From positions 1-64,000 of the forward strand of contig NZ_JACVVE010000022.1 in NCBI RefSeq assembly GCF_016648105.1: a stretch of 64,000 bases of DNA, in the 5' to 3' direction. A program made the position numbers and the translations under genes. The notes under the pieces were generated by a model that was not told the origin of the DNA, made no database searches, and was given only the letters and a program-made list of their open reading frames with translations. Shown piece by piece: positions 54,384-63,236 of this stretch. Within the stretch, counting starts at the first letter, position 1. Each line of letters starts with the position of its first letter. This DNA is from Pseudomonas sp. S31. Lineage in GTDB: Bacteria > Pseudomonadota > Gammaproteobacteria > Pseudomonadales > Pseudomonadaceae.

Positions 54384-55676
54384 TTATCGATTACGCGTCA
54401 CTCGCCACACGGTATTGGCCAGATCGTCGGCAATGATCAACGCACCGCGTGGGTCGACCGTCACCCCGACCGGACGGCCGCGGGTCTTGCCATCCTCGCC
54501 CCTGAACCCGGTGGCGAAGTCGACCGGTTCACCCGCTGGCTTGCCATCGCTGAACGGCACGAAGATCACCTTGTAGCCCACCGGGTTCGGCCGGTTCCAG
54601 CTGCCGTGCTCGCCGACGAAGGCGCCATTGGCGAACTGCGTGCCCATGGCCGGGAGCGAGAAGCTCACCCCAAGCGCGGCCACGTGCGAGCCCAAGCTGT
54701 AGTCGGGCTTGATGGCCGAGGCCACCTTGTCGGGATTCTGCGGCTTGACCCGCTCATCGACGTTCTGCCCCCAGTAGCTGTACGGCCAGCCGTAGAACGC
54801 GCCTTCGCGTACCGAGGTCAGGTAGTCCGGCACCAAGTCCGGGCCCAGTTCGTCGCGCTCGTTGACCACTGCCCACAGCTGCCCGTTGCCCGGCTGGATC
54901 GCCAGCGCCGTCGGGTTGCGCAGGCCGGTCGCATAGGGCCGGTGGGCACCGGTCTGGGCGTCGATCTGCCAGACCATGGCGCGGTCGGCCTCGACTTCCA
55001 TGCCGCGTTCGGTGATGTTGCTGTTGGAGCCGATGCCCACGTACAGGTAGCGGCCGTCAGGGCTGATCGCCAGGGACTTGGTCCAGTGGTGGTTGATCTC
55101 GGCAGGCAGCGAAGTCACCACGGTCGGCGCACCGCCGGCCTTGGTCTGGCCTTCCTGGTAGTCGAAGCGCACCAGCGCGTCCTGGTTGGCCACGTACAGC
55201 TTGCCGTCGGCGAATGCCAGGCCATAGGGGGCGTTGAGGTTTTCGGCGAAGACGCTCTGGGTCTCGTACTTGCCGTCGCCATCGGCGTCGCGCAACAAGG
55301 TCAGGCGGTTGCCGCCCTTGACCTGGGTATTGCCCTTGGCCTTGATCTGGCTGGCGATCACGTCCTTGGGCTTGAGCTTGGCGGCATTGCCACCACGGCC
55401 TTCGGCCACGAGGATATCGCCATTGGGCAGTACCAGGGTCTGGCGCGGGATCTTCAGGTCGGTGGCGATCGCAGTGATGCTGAACCCCTCCGGCACCGTA
55501 GGCTTCTGCTCGCCCCATTGGGTCGGTTCGGCGATCTTCATGCTCGGCAGCAGGCCACGCTCGGGCGCCGGTAGTTTGGGATCGGGGCCGCGGGCTTGGG
55601 TGGGCTCGCCATCGCTGCCGCATGCGCTCACCAGCAGGGCCATGCTCAACAGGGTCAACGCAGCTGTAGGCTTCAT
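54384..55676 (-). CDS. Sorbosone dehydrogenase-like PQQ/beta-propeller lipoprotein
   Basis: A 430-residue lipoprotein (signal ending LVSAC, Cys 19) with a six-bladed beta-propeller of the glucose/sorbosone dehydrogenase superfamily. Typical parts are VLPNGDILVAEGRGGNAAKL (about 80-100), LAFADGKLYVANQDALVRF, YLYVGIGSNSNITERG and GLRNPTALAIQPGNGQLWAVVNERDELG (about 252-280). Family members oxidise aldoses or sorbosone with PQQ in the periplasm, but many are uncharacterised. It overlaps the DUF2231-like membrane protein gene by 4 bp, so that protein may anchor or pass electrons from it. Confidence 0.85.
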   Translation of the reverse strand: MKPTAALTLLSMALLVSACGSDGEPTQARGPDPKLPAPERGLLPSMKIAEPTQWGEQKPTVPEGFSITAIATDLKIPRQTLVLPNGDILVAEGRGGNAAKLKPKDVIASQIKAKGNTQVKGGNRLTLLRDADGDGKYETQSVFAENLNAPYGLAFADGKLYVANQDALVRFDYQEGQTKAGGAPTVVTSLPAEINHHWTKSLAISPDGRYLYVGIGSNSNITERGMEVEADRAMVWQIDAQTGAHRPYATGLRNPTALAIQPGNGQLWAVVNERDELGPDLVPDYLTSVREGAFYGWPYSYWGQNVDERVKPQNPDKVASAIKPDYSLGSHVAALGVSFSLPAMGTQFANGAFVGEHGSWNRPNPVGYKVIFVPFSDGKPAGEPVDFATGFRGEDGKTRGRPVGVTVDPRGALIIADDLANTVWRVTRNR

Positions 55677-56101
55677 GCGGCACCTCCGTTACGCAGATTG
55701 CTCATGCCGATCCAGGCAGCGATGCAGGCGAGCACGCTGACGATCACCGACAGCACCAGGCCCGAGGGCATGACCGCCCAGGCGTCCTTGGCGTGTTCGA
55801 AGGCATTGATCAGGCCCAGGATCCAGGTCACCACCAGCAACAGCAGGTAGACCGTCGGCCGCCCTCCCTTGCGCTCGGCCCGCACCAGGGTGGCCAGGGC
55901 GAACAATATCGCCAGCCCACAGCACAACAAGGCACCGGCGATCAGCCAGGAAGCGAAGTTGGCCCACTGGATCTGGTAGCTCTGGTAGTAGGCGATATCG
56001 CTCAGCAACGCCCCGAGAAACAGCGGGACCGAGCCGCCCAGCAGGATCGCGTGCAACGGGCTGGGCGTGCATCGATAGAGGGTTTGGTCTGGTGTGGTCA
56101 C
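55673..56101 (-). CDS. DUF2231-like four-helix membrane protein
   Basis: A 142-residue inner-membrane protein with four hydrophobic segments (about 17-33, 46-70, 82-100, 112-135). The opening SPLHAILLGGSVPLFLGALLSD matches the DUF2231 pattern, where a His near the first helix and another polar face may bind a cofactor or quinone. The start is a GTG at 56101 with AAGGAGG 4 nt before it. It is the first gene of an operon with the propeller lipoprotein. Confidence 0.78.
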   Translation of the reverse strand: MTTPDQTLYRCTPSPLHAILLGGSVPLFLGALLSDIAYYQSYQIQWANFASWLIAGALLCCGLAILFALATLVRAERKGGRPTVYLLLLVVTWILGLINAFEHAKDAWAVMPSGLVLSVIVSVLACIAAWIGMSNLRNGGAA

Positions 56102-56289
56102 GGCGCCTCCTTATCATTCAGTGACCCGGTGCCGATGAGCGAGCGCGGTGCCCGGTCCATCAGGCTTGCGCGGGGTGCGCCTAGGAAAAGATAGCCTGTG
56201 TTGCCGATAGTTCCGGTTTATCGGGATGTGGCGGTGTGATAAGCGCCAAGCGAAGCGTATTATCCTGTGGCGAAGCACGGGAGACGCAC

Positions 56290-56583
56290 ATGAACACATT
56301 GGTATTGCAGCCCTACGCCCGCTTGGCATTGGCTGCTCTGCTCGGCCTGGGCCTGATGATGACGGGAGGTTGTTCGAGCAAATCCAAGCAGGCCCGCTAT
56401 GCCACGCTGGGCTCGAACTGCTACGCCAAGGCCGTACCGCGAAGCGGCGAAGGCGGCCTGGCCTGGGGCAACACCCTGAGCATTGCCCGGCAGAAGTCGC
56501 TGAACAACTGCATTCGCTACGCCAGCCGCTCGGGCGGCACGCCAGACACCTGCCAGGTGGTCGTGGCCGAGTGCAAACGCTGA
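56290..56583 (+). CDS. Small probable lipoprotein of unknown function
   Basis: A 97-residue product with a long signal sequence and a TGGC(28) that could be a lipobox, though the usual Leu at -3 is absent. The mature part has four Cys residues including the lipid-site one (SNCYAK, NNCIRYA, DTCQVV, AECKR), which may form disulfides. No domain recognised. It is divergent from the DUF2231 gene. A hairpin follows at 56600-56626. Confidence 0.7.
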   Translation: MNTLVLQPYARLALAALLGLGLMMTGGCSSKSKQARYATLGSNCYAKAVPRSGEGGLAWGNTLSIARQKSLNNCIRYASRSGGTPDTCQVVVAECKR

Positions 56584-56599
56584 TCAGCTAAACGCCACG

Positions 56600-56626
56600 G
56601 CGCGCTGGCGACAACCACCAGCGCGC
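56600..56626. terminator. Hairpin between convergent genes
   Basis: GCGCGCTGG (56600-56608) and CCAGCGCGC (56618-56626) form a 9-bp stem with a 9-nt loop between the small lipoprotein gene and the convergent OsmC-YcaO gene. No T-run follows, so its strength as a terminator is uncertain. Confidence 0.5.
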
Positions 56627-56663
56627 GAACGGCAAGAGCGACTGGGACCACTCTGCCCTGGTT

Positions 56664-58853
56664 TTATCGAACTGCCCGAGCCCGCGCTGCGTGCAGCTTC
56701 TTGTAGCTCTCGATCAGACGCAGGTGGCGATCGAGGCCTTCGAGCTTCATGCTGGTCGGGGTCAGGCCGTGGAAGCGCACGCTGCCATCCACCGAGCCCA
56801 GCGCCGCGTCCATGCGCGCGTCACCGAACATGCGGCGGAAGTTGGTCTCGTAGTCGGCCATTTCCAGCTCGTCGTCCAGCATCACCTCCAGCACCACGTT
56901 CAAGGCTTGATAGAACAGGCCGCGCTCGACGGTGTTGTCGTTGAACTGGAGGAACGCCTCGACCAGTTCCTTGGCTTCGTCCAGGCGCTGCACGGCCAGG
57001 CAGATCAGCAGCTTGAGCTCGAGCAGGGTCAACTGGCCCCACACCGTGTTCTCGTCGAACTCGACCCCGATCAGCGTGGTGATGGTGGTGTAGTCATCCA
57101 CATCGCAGTTGTCCAGGCGCTTGAGCAGCAGCTTGAGGCTGCGGCTGTCGAGGCTGTGCAGGTTGAGGATGTCGGCACGGAAACCCAGGGCGCGGTTGGT
57201 GTTGTCCCAGATCAGGTCCTCGACCGGGTAGATCTCCGAATAGCCCGGCACCAGGATCCGGCAGGCGTTGGCGCCCAGATCGTCGTACACCGCCATGTAC
57301 GCTTCCTTGCCCATGGCCTCTAGGATGGCGAACAGCGTCGCAGCTTCCTGGACGTTGGAGTCCTCACCATGGCCGGAGAAGTCCCACTCGACGAATTCGA
57401 AATCGGCCTTGGCGCTGAAGAAGCGCCACGACACCACGCCACTGGAGTCGATGAAATGCTCGACGAAGTTGTTCGGCTCGGTCAGCGCATGGCTCTCGAA
57501 GGTCGGTTGCGGCAGGTCGTTCAGGCCCTCGAAGCTGCGGCCCTGGAGCAGCTCGGTGAGGCTGCGCTCCAGCGCCACCTCGAAGCTTGGGTGAGCGCCG
57601 AACGAGGCGAACACGCCACCGGTGCGCGGGTTCATCAGGGTCACGCACATCACCGGGAATTCACCGCCCAGCGAGGCATCCTTGACCAGCACCGGGAAGC
57701 CTTGCTCCTCCAGCCCCTGGATGCCGGCGAGAATGCCGGGGTACTTGGCCAGCACCTCCTGCGGCACGTCCGGCAGGGCCAGTTCGCCTTCGAGGATCTC
57801 GCGCTTCACCGCCCGCTCGAAGATTTCCGACAGGCACTGCACCTGCGCTTCGGCCAAGGTGTTGCCGGCGCTCATGCCGTTGCTCAGGTACAGGTTCTCG
57901 ATCAGGTTGGACGGGAAGTACACCACCTCGCCGTCCGACTGGCGCACGAACGGCAGCGAGCAGATACCACGGGCCTTGCTGCCCGAGTTGGTGTCGTAAA
58001 GGTGCGAGCCGCGCAGCTCGCCGTCAGGGTTGTAGATCTCGAGGGTGTACGGGTCGAGGATCTCGGCGGGCAGCGCGTCCTTGGCGCCTGGCTTGAACCA
58101 TTGCTCGTTGGGATAGTGGACGAACTCGGCGTTGGCGATGTCCTCGCCCCAGAACTGGTCGTTGTAGAAGAAGTTGCAGTTCAGCCGCTCGATGAACTCG
58201 CCCAGCGCCGAGGCCAGCGCAGCCTCCTTGGTGCTGCCCTTGCCGTTGGTGAAGCACATCGGCGACTGGGCGTCACGCACGTGCAGCGACCAGACGTTGG
58301 GCACGATGTTGCGCCACGAAGCGATCTCGATCTTAATGCCTAGCCCGGCGAGCAGGCCCGACATATTGGCGATGGTCTGCTCCAGCGGCAGGTCCTTGCC
58401 CGCGATGTAGGTGGTGCTGTCGGCCACCGGCATCAACAGGCCTTGGGCATCGGCATCGAGGTTGTCGACTTCCTCGATGATGAACTCGGGCCCGGTCTGC
58501 ACCACTTTCTTCACCGTGCAACGGTCGATGGAGCGCAGGATGCCCTGGCGATCCTTCTCGGAAATGTCCTCGGGCAACTCGACCTGGATCTTGAAGATCT
58601 GGTTGTAGCGGTTCTCCGGGTCGACGATGTTGTTCTGCGACAAGCGGATGTTTTCGGTGGGGATGCCGCGGGTCTGGCAGTACAGCTTGACGAAATAAGC
58701 CGCGCACAGGGCCGACGAGGCCAGGAAGTAGTCGAACGGCCCCGGGGCCGAGCCATCGCCCTTGTAGCGGATGGGCTGGTCGGCGATCACCGTGAAATCG
58801 TCGAACTTGGCTTCGAGCCGGAGATTGTCGAGAAAATTGACCTTGATTTCCAT
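56664..58853 (-). CDS. OsmC-YcaO fusion protein
   Basis: A 729-residue fusion. Residues about 1-135 are an OsmC-like domain (KGDGSAPGPFDYFLASSALCAAYFVKLYC; one conserved Cys is at about 49, another near RCTVKKV). Residues about 165-560 are a YcaO domain with the ATP-binding pattern: STKEAALASALGEFIERL (about 205-222), EAQVQCLSEIFERAVKREI (about 333-351) and a later E-x3-R-SLTELLQGR (about 428-440). The remaining C-terminus is helical and TPR-like, as in E. coli YcaO, which contributes to RimO-linked beta-methylthiolation of ribosomal protein S12. YcaO domains in other settings build azolines or thioamides. No precursor peptide gene was seen next to it, which favours the housekeeping role. Confidence 0.9.
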   Translation of the reverse strand: MEIKVNFLDNLRLEAKFDDFTVIADQPIRYKGDGSAPGPFDYFLASSALCAAYFVKLYCQTRGIPTENIRLSQNNIVDPENRYNQIFKIQVELPEDISEKDRQGILRSIDRCTVKKVVQTGPEFIIEEVDNLDADAQGLLMPVADSTTYIAGKDLPLEQTIANMSGLLAGLGIKIEIASWRNIVPNVWSLHVRDAQSPMCFTNGKGSTKEAALASALGEFIERLNCNFFYNDQFWGEDIANAEFVHYPNEQWFKPGAKDALPAEILDPYTLEIYNPDGELRGSHLYDTNSGSKARGICSLPFVRQSDGEVVYFPSNLIENLYLSNGMSAGNTLAEAQVQCLSEIFERAVKREILEGELALPDVPQEVLAKYPGILAGIQGLEEQGFPVLVKDASLGGEFPVMCVTLMNPRTGGVFASFGAHPSFEVALERSLTELLQGRSFEGLNDLPQPTFESHALTEPNNFVEHFIDSSGVVSWRFFSAKADFEFVEWDFSGHGEDSNVQEAATLFAILEAMGKEAYMAVYDDLGANACRILVPGYSEIYPVEDLIWDNTNRALGFRADILNLHSLDSRSLKLLLKRLDNCDVDDYTTITTLIGVEFDENTVWGQLTLLELKLLICLAVQRLDEAKELVEAFLQFNDNTVERGLFYQALNVVLEVMLDDELEMADYETNFRRMFGDARMDAALGSVDGSVRFHGLTPTSMKLEGLDRHLRLIESYKKLHAARARAVR

Positions 58854-59099
58854 GCGGGGATTACCGTGAGTTAAGCGTGCAGAACGAAATTGGCCGGCAT
58901 TATCCGGGTTTTTGCCCGGGAAGTCCTGCTTGGCAGCGCGGGCCCTTGCGCATTCCCCCGGACTTCTTGCCCGATCCTCCGAACTTGCCAGCCCCCATCC
59001 AAGGCCCTCCGGGCCGCTGTGCTAGCGTTGATGAATTGGGGAACAACGTATTCCCCAGCCGATTGCAAACGCCATCAACCGATGATCAGCAGGTGAGCC
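58854..59099. other. Divergent promoter region between OsmC-YcaO and iorA
   Basis: These 246 bp hold both promoters. The only clear element is AGGTGAGCC directly before the iorA start codon at 59100. No repeat, operator or coding frame was recognised. Confidence 0.5.
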
Positions 59100-59555
59100 A
59101 TGGAACTACGCATCAACCAGAAGACCTATCAGGTCGAGGCCGAGGCGGATACGCCGCTGTTGTGGGTGATCCGCGACGACCTGGGGCTGACCGGTACCAA
59201 ATATGGCTGCGGCCTGGCCCAGTGCGGCGCCTGCTCGGTGCTGGTGGACGGCAACGTGGTGCGCGCCTGCGTCACCCCGGTGGCCGGCGTGGTCGGGCGT
59301 GAAGTGACGACCATCGAGGCGATCGAGGACGACGCGGTGGGCAAGCGCGTGGTCGCTGCCTGGGTCGAGCACCAAGTCGCGCAATGTGGCTATTGCCAGT
59401 CGGGCCAGGTGATGGCCGCCACCGCGCTGCTCAAGCACAATGCCAAGCCCAGCACCGAGCAGATCGACGCGGCGATGGTCAACCTGTGCCGCTGCGGCAC
59501 CTACAACGCCATCCATGCCGCCATGCATACGCTCGCCGAAGGGGAGAAAGCCTGA
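59100..59555 (+). CDS. iorA: Isoquinoline 1-oxidoreductase-type alpha subunit, 2Fe-2S protein
   Basis: A 151-residue small subunit of the xanthine oxidase family. It carries both [2Fe-2S] clusters: plant-ferredoxin type (GCGLAQCGACSVLVDG, Cys residues about 37-60) and the second with CGYCQSGQVMAATALL and NLCRCGTYNAIH (about 99-140). It passes electrons from the molybdenum centre to the cytochrome c encoded two genes on. Its stop overlaps the iorB start by one base. Confidence 0.92.
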   Translation: MELRINQKTYQVEAEADTPLLWVIRDDLGLTGTKYGCGLAQCGACSVLVDGNVVRACVTPVAGVVGREVTTIEAIEDDAVGKRVVAAWVEHQVAQCGYCQSGQVMAATALLKHNAKPSTEQIDAAMVNLCRCGTYNAIHAAMHTLAEGEKA

Positions 59556-61810
59556 TGAACTCGCCCGTCGATACCCCCGCAGACCTGCTCAAGCTGCAAC
59601 TGGGCGAAACCGTCAACCTGTCGCGCAGACGCTTCCTGGCCGGCACCGCGGTCGGTGCCCTGGTACTGGGCTTCGGCCTGCCCCTGGGCTCGGCGCGGGT
59701 ACAAGCGGCGGCAGCCGCTGCGCCCGAGCGCGGCACGCAAGTGCCGGCTTTTCTGGAAATTCGCCCGGACGGCAAAGTTCGCCTGCTGAGCCCGTTCATG
59801 GAGGGCGGCCAAGGCCCCTTCACCGCCATGGCGCAGATCGTCGGTGAGGAGCTGGACGTCGATCCGGTCAACTTCCTGGTCGACAGCGCGCCGCCTGGGG
59901 AAGCCTACGTGGTCATGGAAAACGGCATGCGCATCACCGGCGGCAGCATGTCGGTGCGCATGAGCTACCCGACCATGCGCCGCCTCGGCGCCCTGGCTCG
60001 GGCCATGCTGATGCAGGCCGCAGCCGAGCGACTGGGTGTGCCGGTCGGCGAGCTGTCCACCGAGCCCGGCAAGGTCCTGCATGCGGCTTCTGGCCGCTCG
60101 CTGAGCTACGGCGAACTGGCCGGCCGTGCCATGGACTTGCCAGTGCCCGACCCGGCCAGCGTCAAGCTCCGCGACCCCAGTCAGTTCCGCTGGATCGGCA
60201 AGCCGGTCCGGCGCCTGGACGCCCATGACAAGTCGACCGGCAAGGCCGTGTACTGCATCGACATCAAGGTGCCGGACATGCTCCATGCCGCCGTGCAGCA
60301 TGCGCCACGTCTTGGCATGACGGTGGACAAGCTGCGCAACGAGGACCAGGTCAAGGCCATGCCCGGCGTGCATTCGCTGCACACGTTGCCAGGCGCGGTG
60401 GCCGTGGTCGCCGAACGTTGGTGGCACGCCAAGCGCGCGGTCGAAGCCTTGCAGGTCGACTGGCTGGAGCCAAAGGCCGATAGCCAGGTGCGGCCAATGC
60501 CGGCGGATTTTTCCAGCGACGGCTGGCGCGACCACCTCGCCGCCGCTCACGCTAACGGCACCGCACGCGACGAGGAGAACCAAGGCGATGTAGCCGCAGC
60601 CCTGGCCAGTGCCAAGACCCAGATCGAGGCCAGCTACCACAATCAGTACCTGAACCATGCCCAGCTGGAGCCGCCTTCCGCCCTCGCCCGCTTCAACCCG
60701 GACGGCACCCTGGAGGTCTGGCTGCCCAACCAGGCCCCGGACATGTTCCGCGACGACATCGCCAAACGCACCGGTCTTGCGACCGAGCAGATCCACCTGC
60801 ATTCGCCGCTGCTGGGCGGGTTCTTCGGCCGCCACTTCCTCTACGACTCGGCCAACCCCTACCCGCAGGCCATCGCCCTGGCCAAGGCCGTGGGCCGTCC
60901 GGTGAAGTTGATCTGGAGCCGTGAAGAAGAATTCCTGCGCGACGTGTTGCGCCCGGTCGCGGTGGTGAAATTCCGCGCCGGGCTCGACGCCGACGGCTGG
61001 CCCGTTGCGATCGAAGCGGTGAGCGCTACCGAAGGCCCTACCGAAGCCCTGGCAGGCAAGCAAGGCGACAAGATCGACCCGACCGCCCTCGAAGGGCTGT
61101 CGGGCAAGGCCTACGCCATCGCCAACAAGCGCATAGCCCAGATCTACGTCAAGGGCCCGGCGATGCTCGGCTACTGGCGCTCGGTGGGCAACTCGCTGAA
61201 CGACTTCTTCTATGAATCGTTCCTCGACGAACTGGCCGACAAGGGCGGCAAGGACCCGCTCGGGTTGCGCCGGCACCTGCTGCGCGACAATACGCGGCTG
61301 ACCAACCTGCTCGATGCGGTGCTTGAATTGTCCGGTGGTTGGAAACGCGGGCCGTTCACCGCCGAAGATGGCAGCAAGCGCGCCCGCGGTATCGCCATGG
61401 CCTCGCCGTTCGGCTCGGAAGCGGCGGCGATCGCCGAAGTGTCGATCGAAAACGGCCAGGTCAAGGTGCACGACATCTGGCAGGCCATCGACCCCGGCAG
61501 CATCGTCAACCCCGCGATCATCGAGCACCAGGTCAACGGCGCGGTGGCCCTGGGCCTGTCGCAGACACTGCTCGAGGAAGCGGTGTACGTCGACGGCAAG
61601 CCACGGGCGCGCAACTACGACCTGTACCCGATCCTGCCGCCCTCGCGCATGGCCCGGGTGCATGTGCGTATCGTCGAGAGCGGGGCGAAGATGGGCGGCA
61701 TCGGCGAACCACCGCTGCCCGCCGTGGCACCGGCGGTGGCCAATGCCGTGGCCCAGCTCACCGGCCAGCGCGTGCGCAGCCTGCCCCTGAGCCGCCATAC
61801 CTTCAGTTGA
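59555..61810 (+). CDS. iorB: Isoquinoline 1-oxidoreductase-type beta subunit, molybdopterin aldehyde oxidoreductase
   Basis: A 751-residue molybdopterin subunit with a twin-arginine signal (LSRRRFLAGTAVGALVLGFG, about 23-42), so the complex acts in the periplasm. Molybdenum-domain motifs include GGQGPFTAMAQIVGEELDVD (about 88-107), HAQLEPPSALARF (about 369-381), LGGFFGRHFLYD (about 422-433) and GGIGEPPLPAVAPAVANA near the end with the catalytic Glu. I recall that a homologous set in P. putida and P. taiwanensis (PaoEFG) oxidises aromatic and furanic aldehydes. Starts overlap with iorA. Confidence 0.92.
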   Translation: MNSPVDTPADLLKLQLGETVNLSRRRFLAGTAVGALVLGFGLPLGSARVQAAAAAAPERGTQVPAFLEIRPDGKVRLLSPFMEGGQGPFTAMAQIVGEELDVDPVNFLVDSAPPGEAYVVMENGMRITGGSMSVRMSYPTMRRLGALARAMLMQAAAERLGVPVGELSTEPGKVLHAASGRSLSYGELAGRAMDLPVPDPASVKLRDPSQFRWIGKPVRRLDAHDKSTGKAVYCIDIKVPDMLHAAVQHAPRLGMTVDKLRNEDQVKAMPGVHSLHTLPGAVAVVAERWWHAKRAVEALQVDWLEPKADSQVRPMPADFSSDGWRDHLAAAHANGTARDEENQGDVAAALASAKTQIEASYHNQYLNHAQLEPPSALARFNPDGTLEVWLPNQAPDMFRDDIAKRTGLATEQIHLHSPLLGGFFGRHFLYDSANPYPQAIALAKAVGRPVKLIWSREEEFLRDVLRPVAVVKFRAGLDADGWPVAIEAVSATEGPTEALAGKQGDKIDPTALEGLSGKAYAIANKRIAQIYVKGPAMLGYWRSVGNSLNDFFYESFLDELADKGGKDPLGLRRHLLRDNTRLTNLLDAVLELSGGWKRGPFTAEDGSKRARGIAMASPFGSEAAAIAEVSIENGQVKVHDIWQAIDPGSIVNPAIIEHQVNGAVALGLSQTLLEEAVYVDGKPRARNYDLYPILPPSRMARVHVRIVESGAKMGGIGEPPLPAVAPAVANAVAQLTGQRVRSLPLSRHTFS

Positions 61811-61827
61811 CCGGACAAGGAACGCCC

Positions 61828-63165
61828 ATGCCTCATCGTCGATTCGCAAGAACCGCAGGCTGGTTGGCCCTGCCGTGCCTGGTAGCGGCTGGCCTGCTGG
61901 CCTGGTACGTCACCCGCGAGCCTGCCACGCCGTTTGCCGGGCAAACTTCACAAGGCTTCGACGCGGCGTTAGTCGAGCGCGGCGAGTACGTCGCCCGCCT
62001 GAGCGATTGCGTCGCCTGCCACAGCCTGCCAGACGGCAAGCCATTCGCCGGCGGCCTGGAAATGGCCACGCCGCTGGGCGCCATTCACGCCACCAACATC
62101 ACCCCGGACAAGGCCACCGGTATCGGCACCTACAGCCTGGCCGACTTCGACCGCGCAGTGCGCCAGGGGGTAGCACCCGGTGGACGGCGGCTGTACCCGG
62201 CCATGCCCTACCCCTCCTACGCCAAGCTCAGCGATGACGACGTGCGCGCGTTGTACGCGTTCTTCATGCAGGGTGTGCAGCCGGCCGAACAGGCGAACAT
62301 CCCCAGCAGCATTCCCTGGCCGCTGAACCTGCGCTGGCCGATCGCGCTATGGAATGGCCTGTTCGCCGCCGACACCCCCTACGCAGAGAAGCCCAGCCAG
62401 GACCCGCTGTGGAACCGTGGCGCCTACATCGTCCAGGGCCCTGGCCATTGCGGCAGCTGCCACACCCCACGCGGCCTGGCGTTCAACGAGAAGGCCCTGG
62501 ACGAGCATGGCGGCGCCTATCTGGCCGGCGCCCTGCTCGACGGCTGGTACGCGCCGAGCCTGCGCAACGATCACAACACAGGGCTAGGCCGCTGGAGCGA
62601 AGCCGAGATCGCCCAGTTCCTCAAGACCGGGCGCAACCGCCACGCGGTGGTATTCGGCTCGATGACCGAGGCGTTCAACAACTCCACCCAGTTCATGAGC
62701 GACCAGGACCTGACCGCCATCGCCCGCTACCTCAAGTCGCTACCGGGCGATGCCGGGCGTGACGGCGCGCCCTGGCAGTACCAGGCCGCCAGCATCGACG
62801 ATGCTCCCGGCGCCCACACCTACGCCACCCGCTGTGCCTCCTGCCACGGCCTGGACGGCAAGGGGCAGGCACCCTGGATGCCGCCGCTGGCCGGTGCCAC
62901 CTCGGCCCTGGCCAAGGAAAACGCCTCGGCGATCAACATCACCCTCAATGGCTCGCAGCGCGTGGTCGCCGCTGGCCGGCCCGACGCCTACCGCATGCCA
63001 GCCTTCCGCGAGCAGTTGTCGGACCAGGACATCGCCGAAGTGCTGAGCTACATGCGCAGCACCTGGGGCAACCACGGCGCAGCCGTCGACGCCCAGGCGG
63101 TCGGCAAGCTGCGCGGGCACACAGACCCGGCCAGCAGCAGCCCGATCATCCTGCACATGCGATGA
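61828..63165 (+). CDS. Triheme cytochrome c subunit of a periplasmic dehydrogenase
   Basis: A 445-residue cytochrome c with an N-terminal membrane anchor (about 11-29) and three haem sites: CVACH (about residue 60-64), CGSCH (about 208-212) and CASCH (about 335-339). This is the pattern of the cytochrome subunit of alcohol and aldehyde dehydrogenases (AdhB-like) in pseudomonads. It takes electrons from IorAB and passes them to ubiquinone or the terminal oxidases. The start at 61828 follows iorB by 17 bp and has CAAGGAA 7 nt before it. Confidence 0.93.
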   Translation: MPHRRFARTAGWLALPCLVAAGLLAWYVTREPATPFAGQTSQGFDAALVERGEYVARLSDCVACHSLPDGKPFAGGLEMATPLGAIHATNITPDKATGIGTYSLADFDRAVRQGVAPGGRRLYPAMPYPSYAKLSDDDVRALYAFFMQGVQPAEQANIPSSIPWPLNLRWPIALWNGLFAADTPYAEKPSQDPLWNRGAYIVQGPGHCGSCHTPRGLAFNEKALDEHGGAYLAGALLDGWYAPSLRNDHNTGLGRWSEAEIAQFLKTGRNRHAVVFGSMTEAFNNSTQFMSDQDLTAIARYLKSLPGDAGRDGAPWQYQAASIDDAPGAHTYATRCASCHGLDGKGQAPWMPPLAGATSALAKENASAINITLNGSQRVVAAGRPDAYRMPAFREQLSDQDIAEVLSYMRSTWGNHGAAVDAQAVGKLRGHTDPASSSPIILHMR

Positions 63166-63236
63166 ATTGAGCCCAGGCCGTGCTGCAGAGGTCCATATCT
63201 GCACATGGCCCGAATCCACAGAGGTGCGACAACCCC

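Noticed and set aside
56664..58853. RiPP (azole or thioamide peptide) gene cluster around the YcaO gene
   Set aside because: No short precursor peptide, dehydrogenase or exporter gene lies near; the OsmC and TPR-like parts fit the housekeeping YcaO type.
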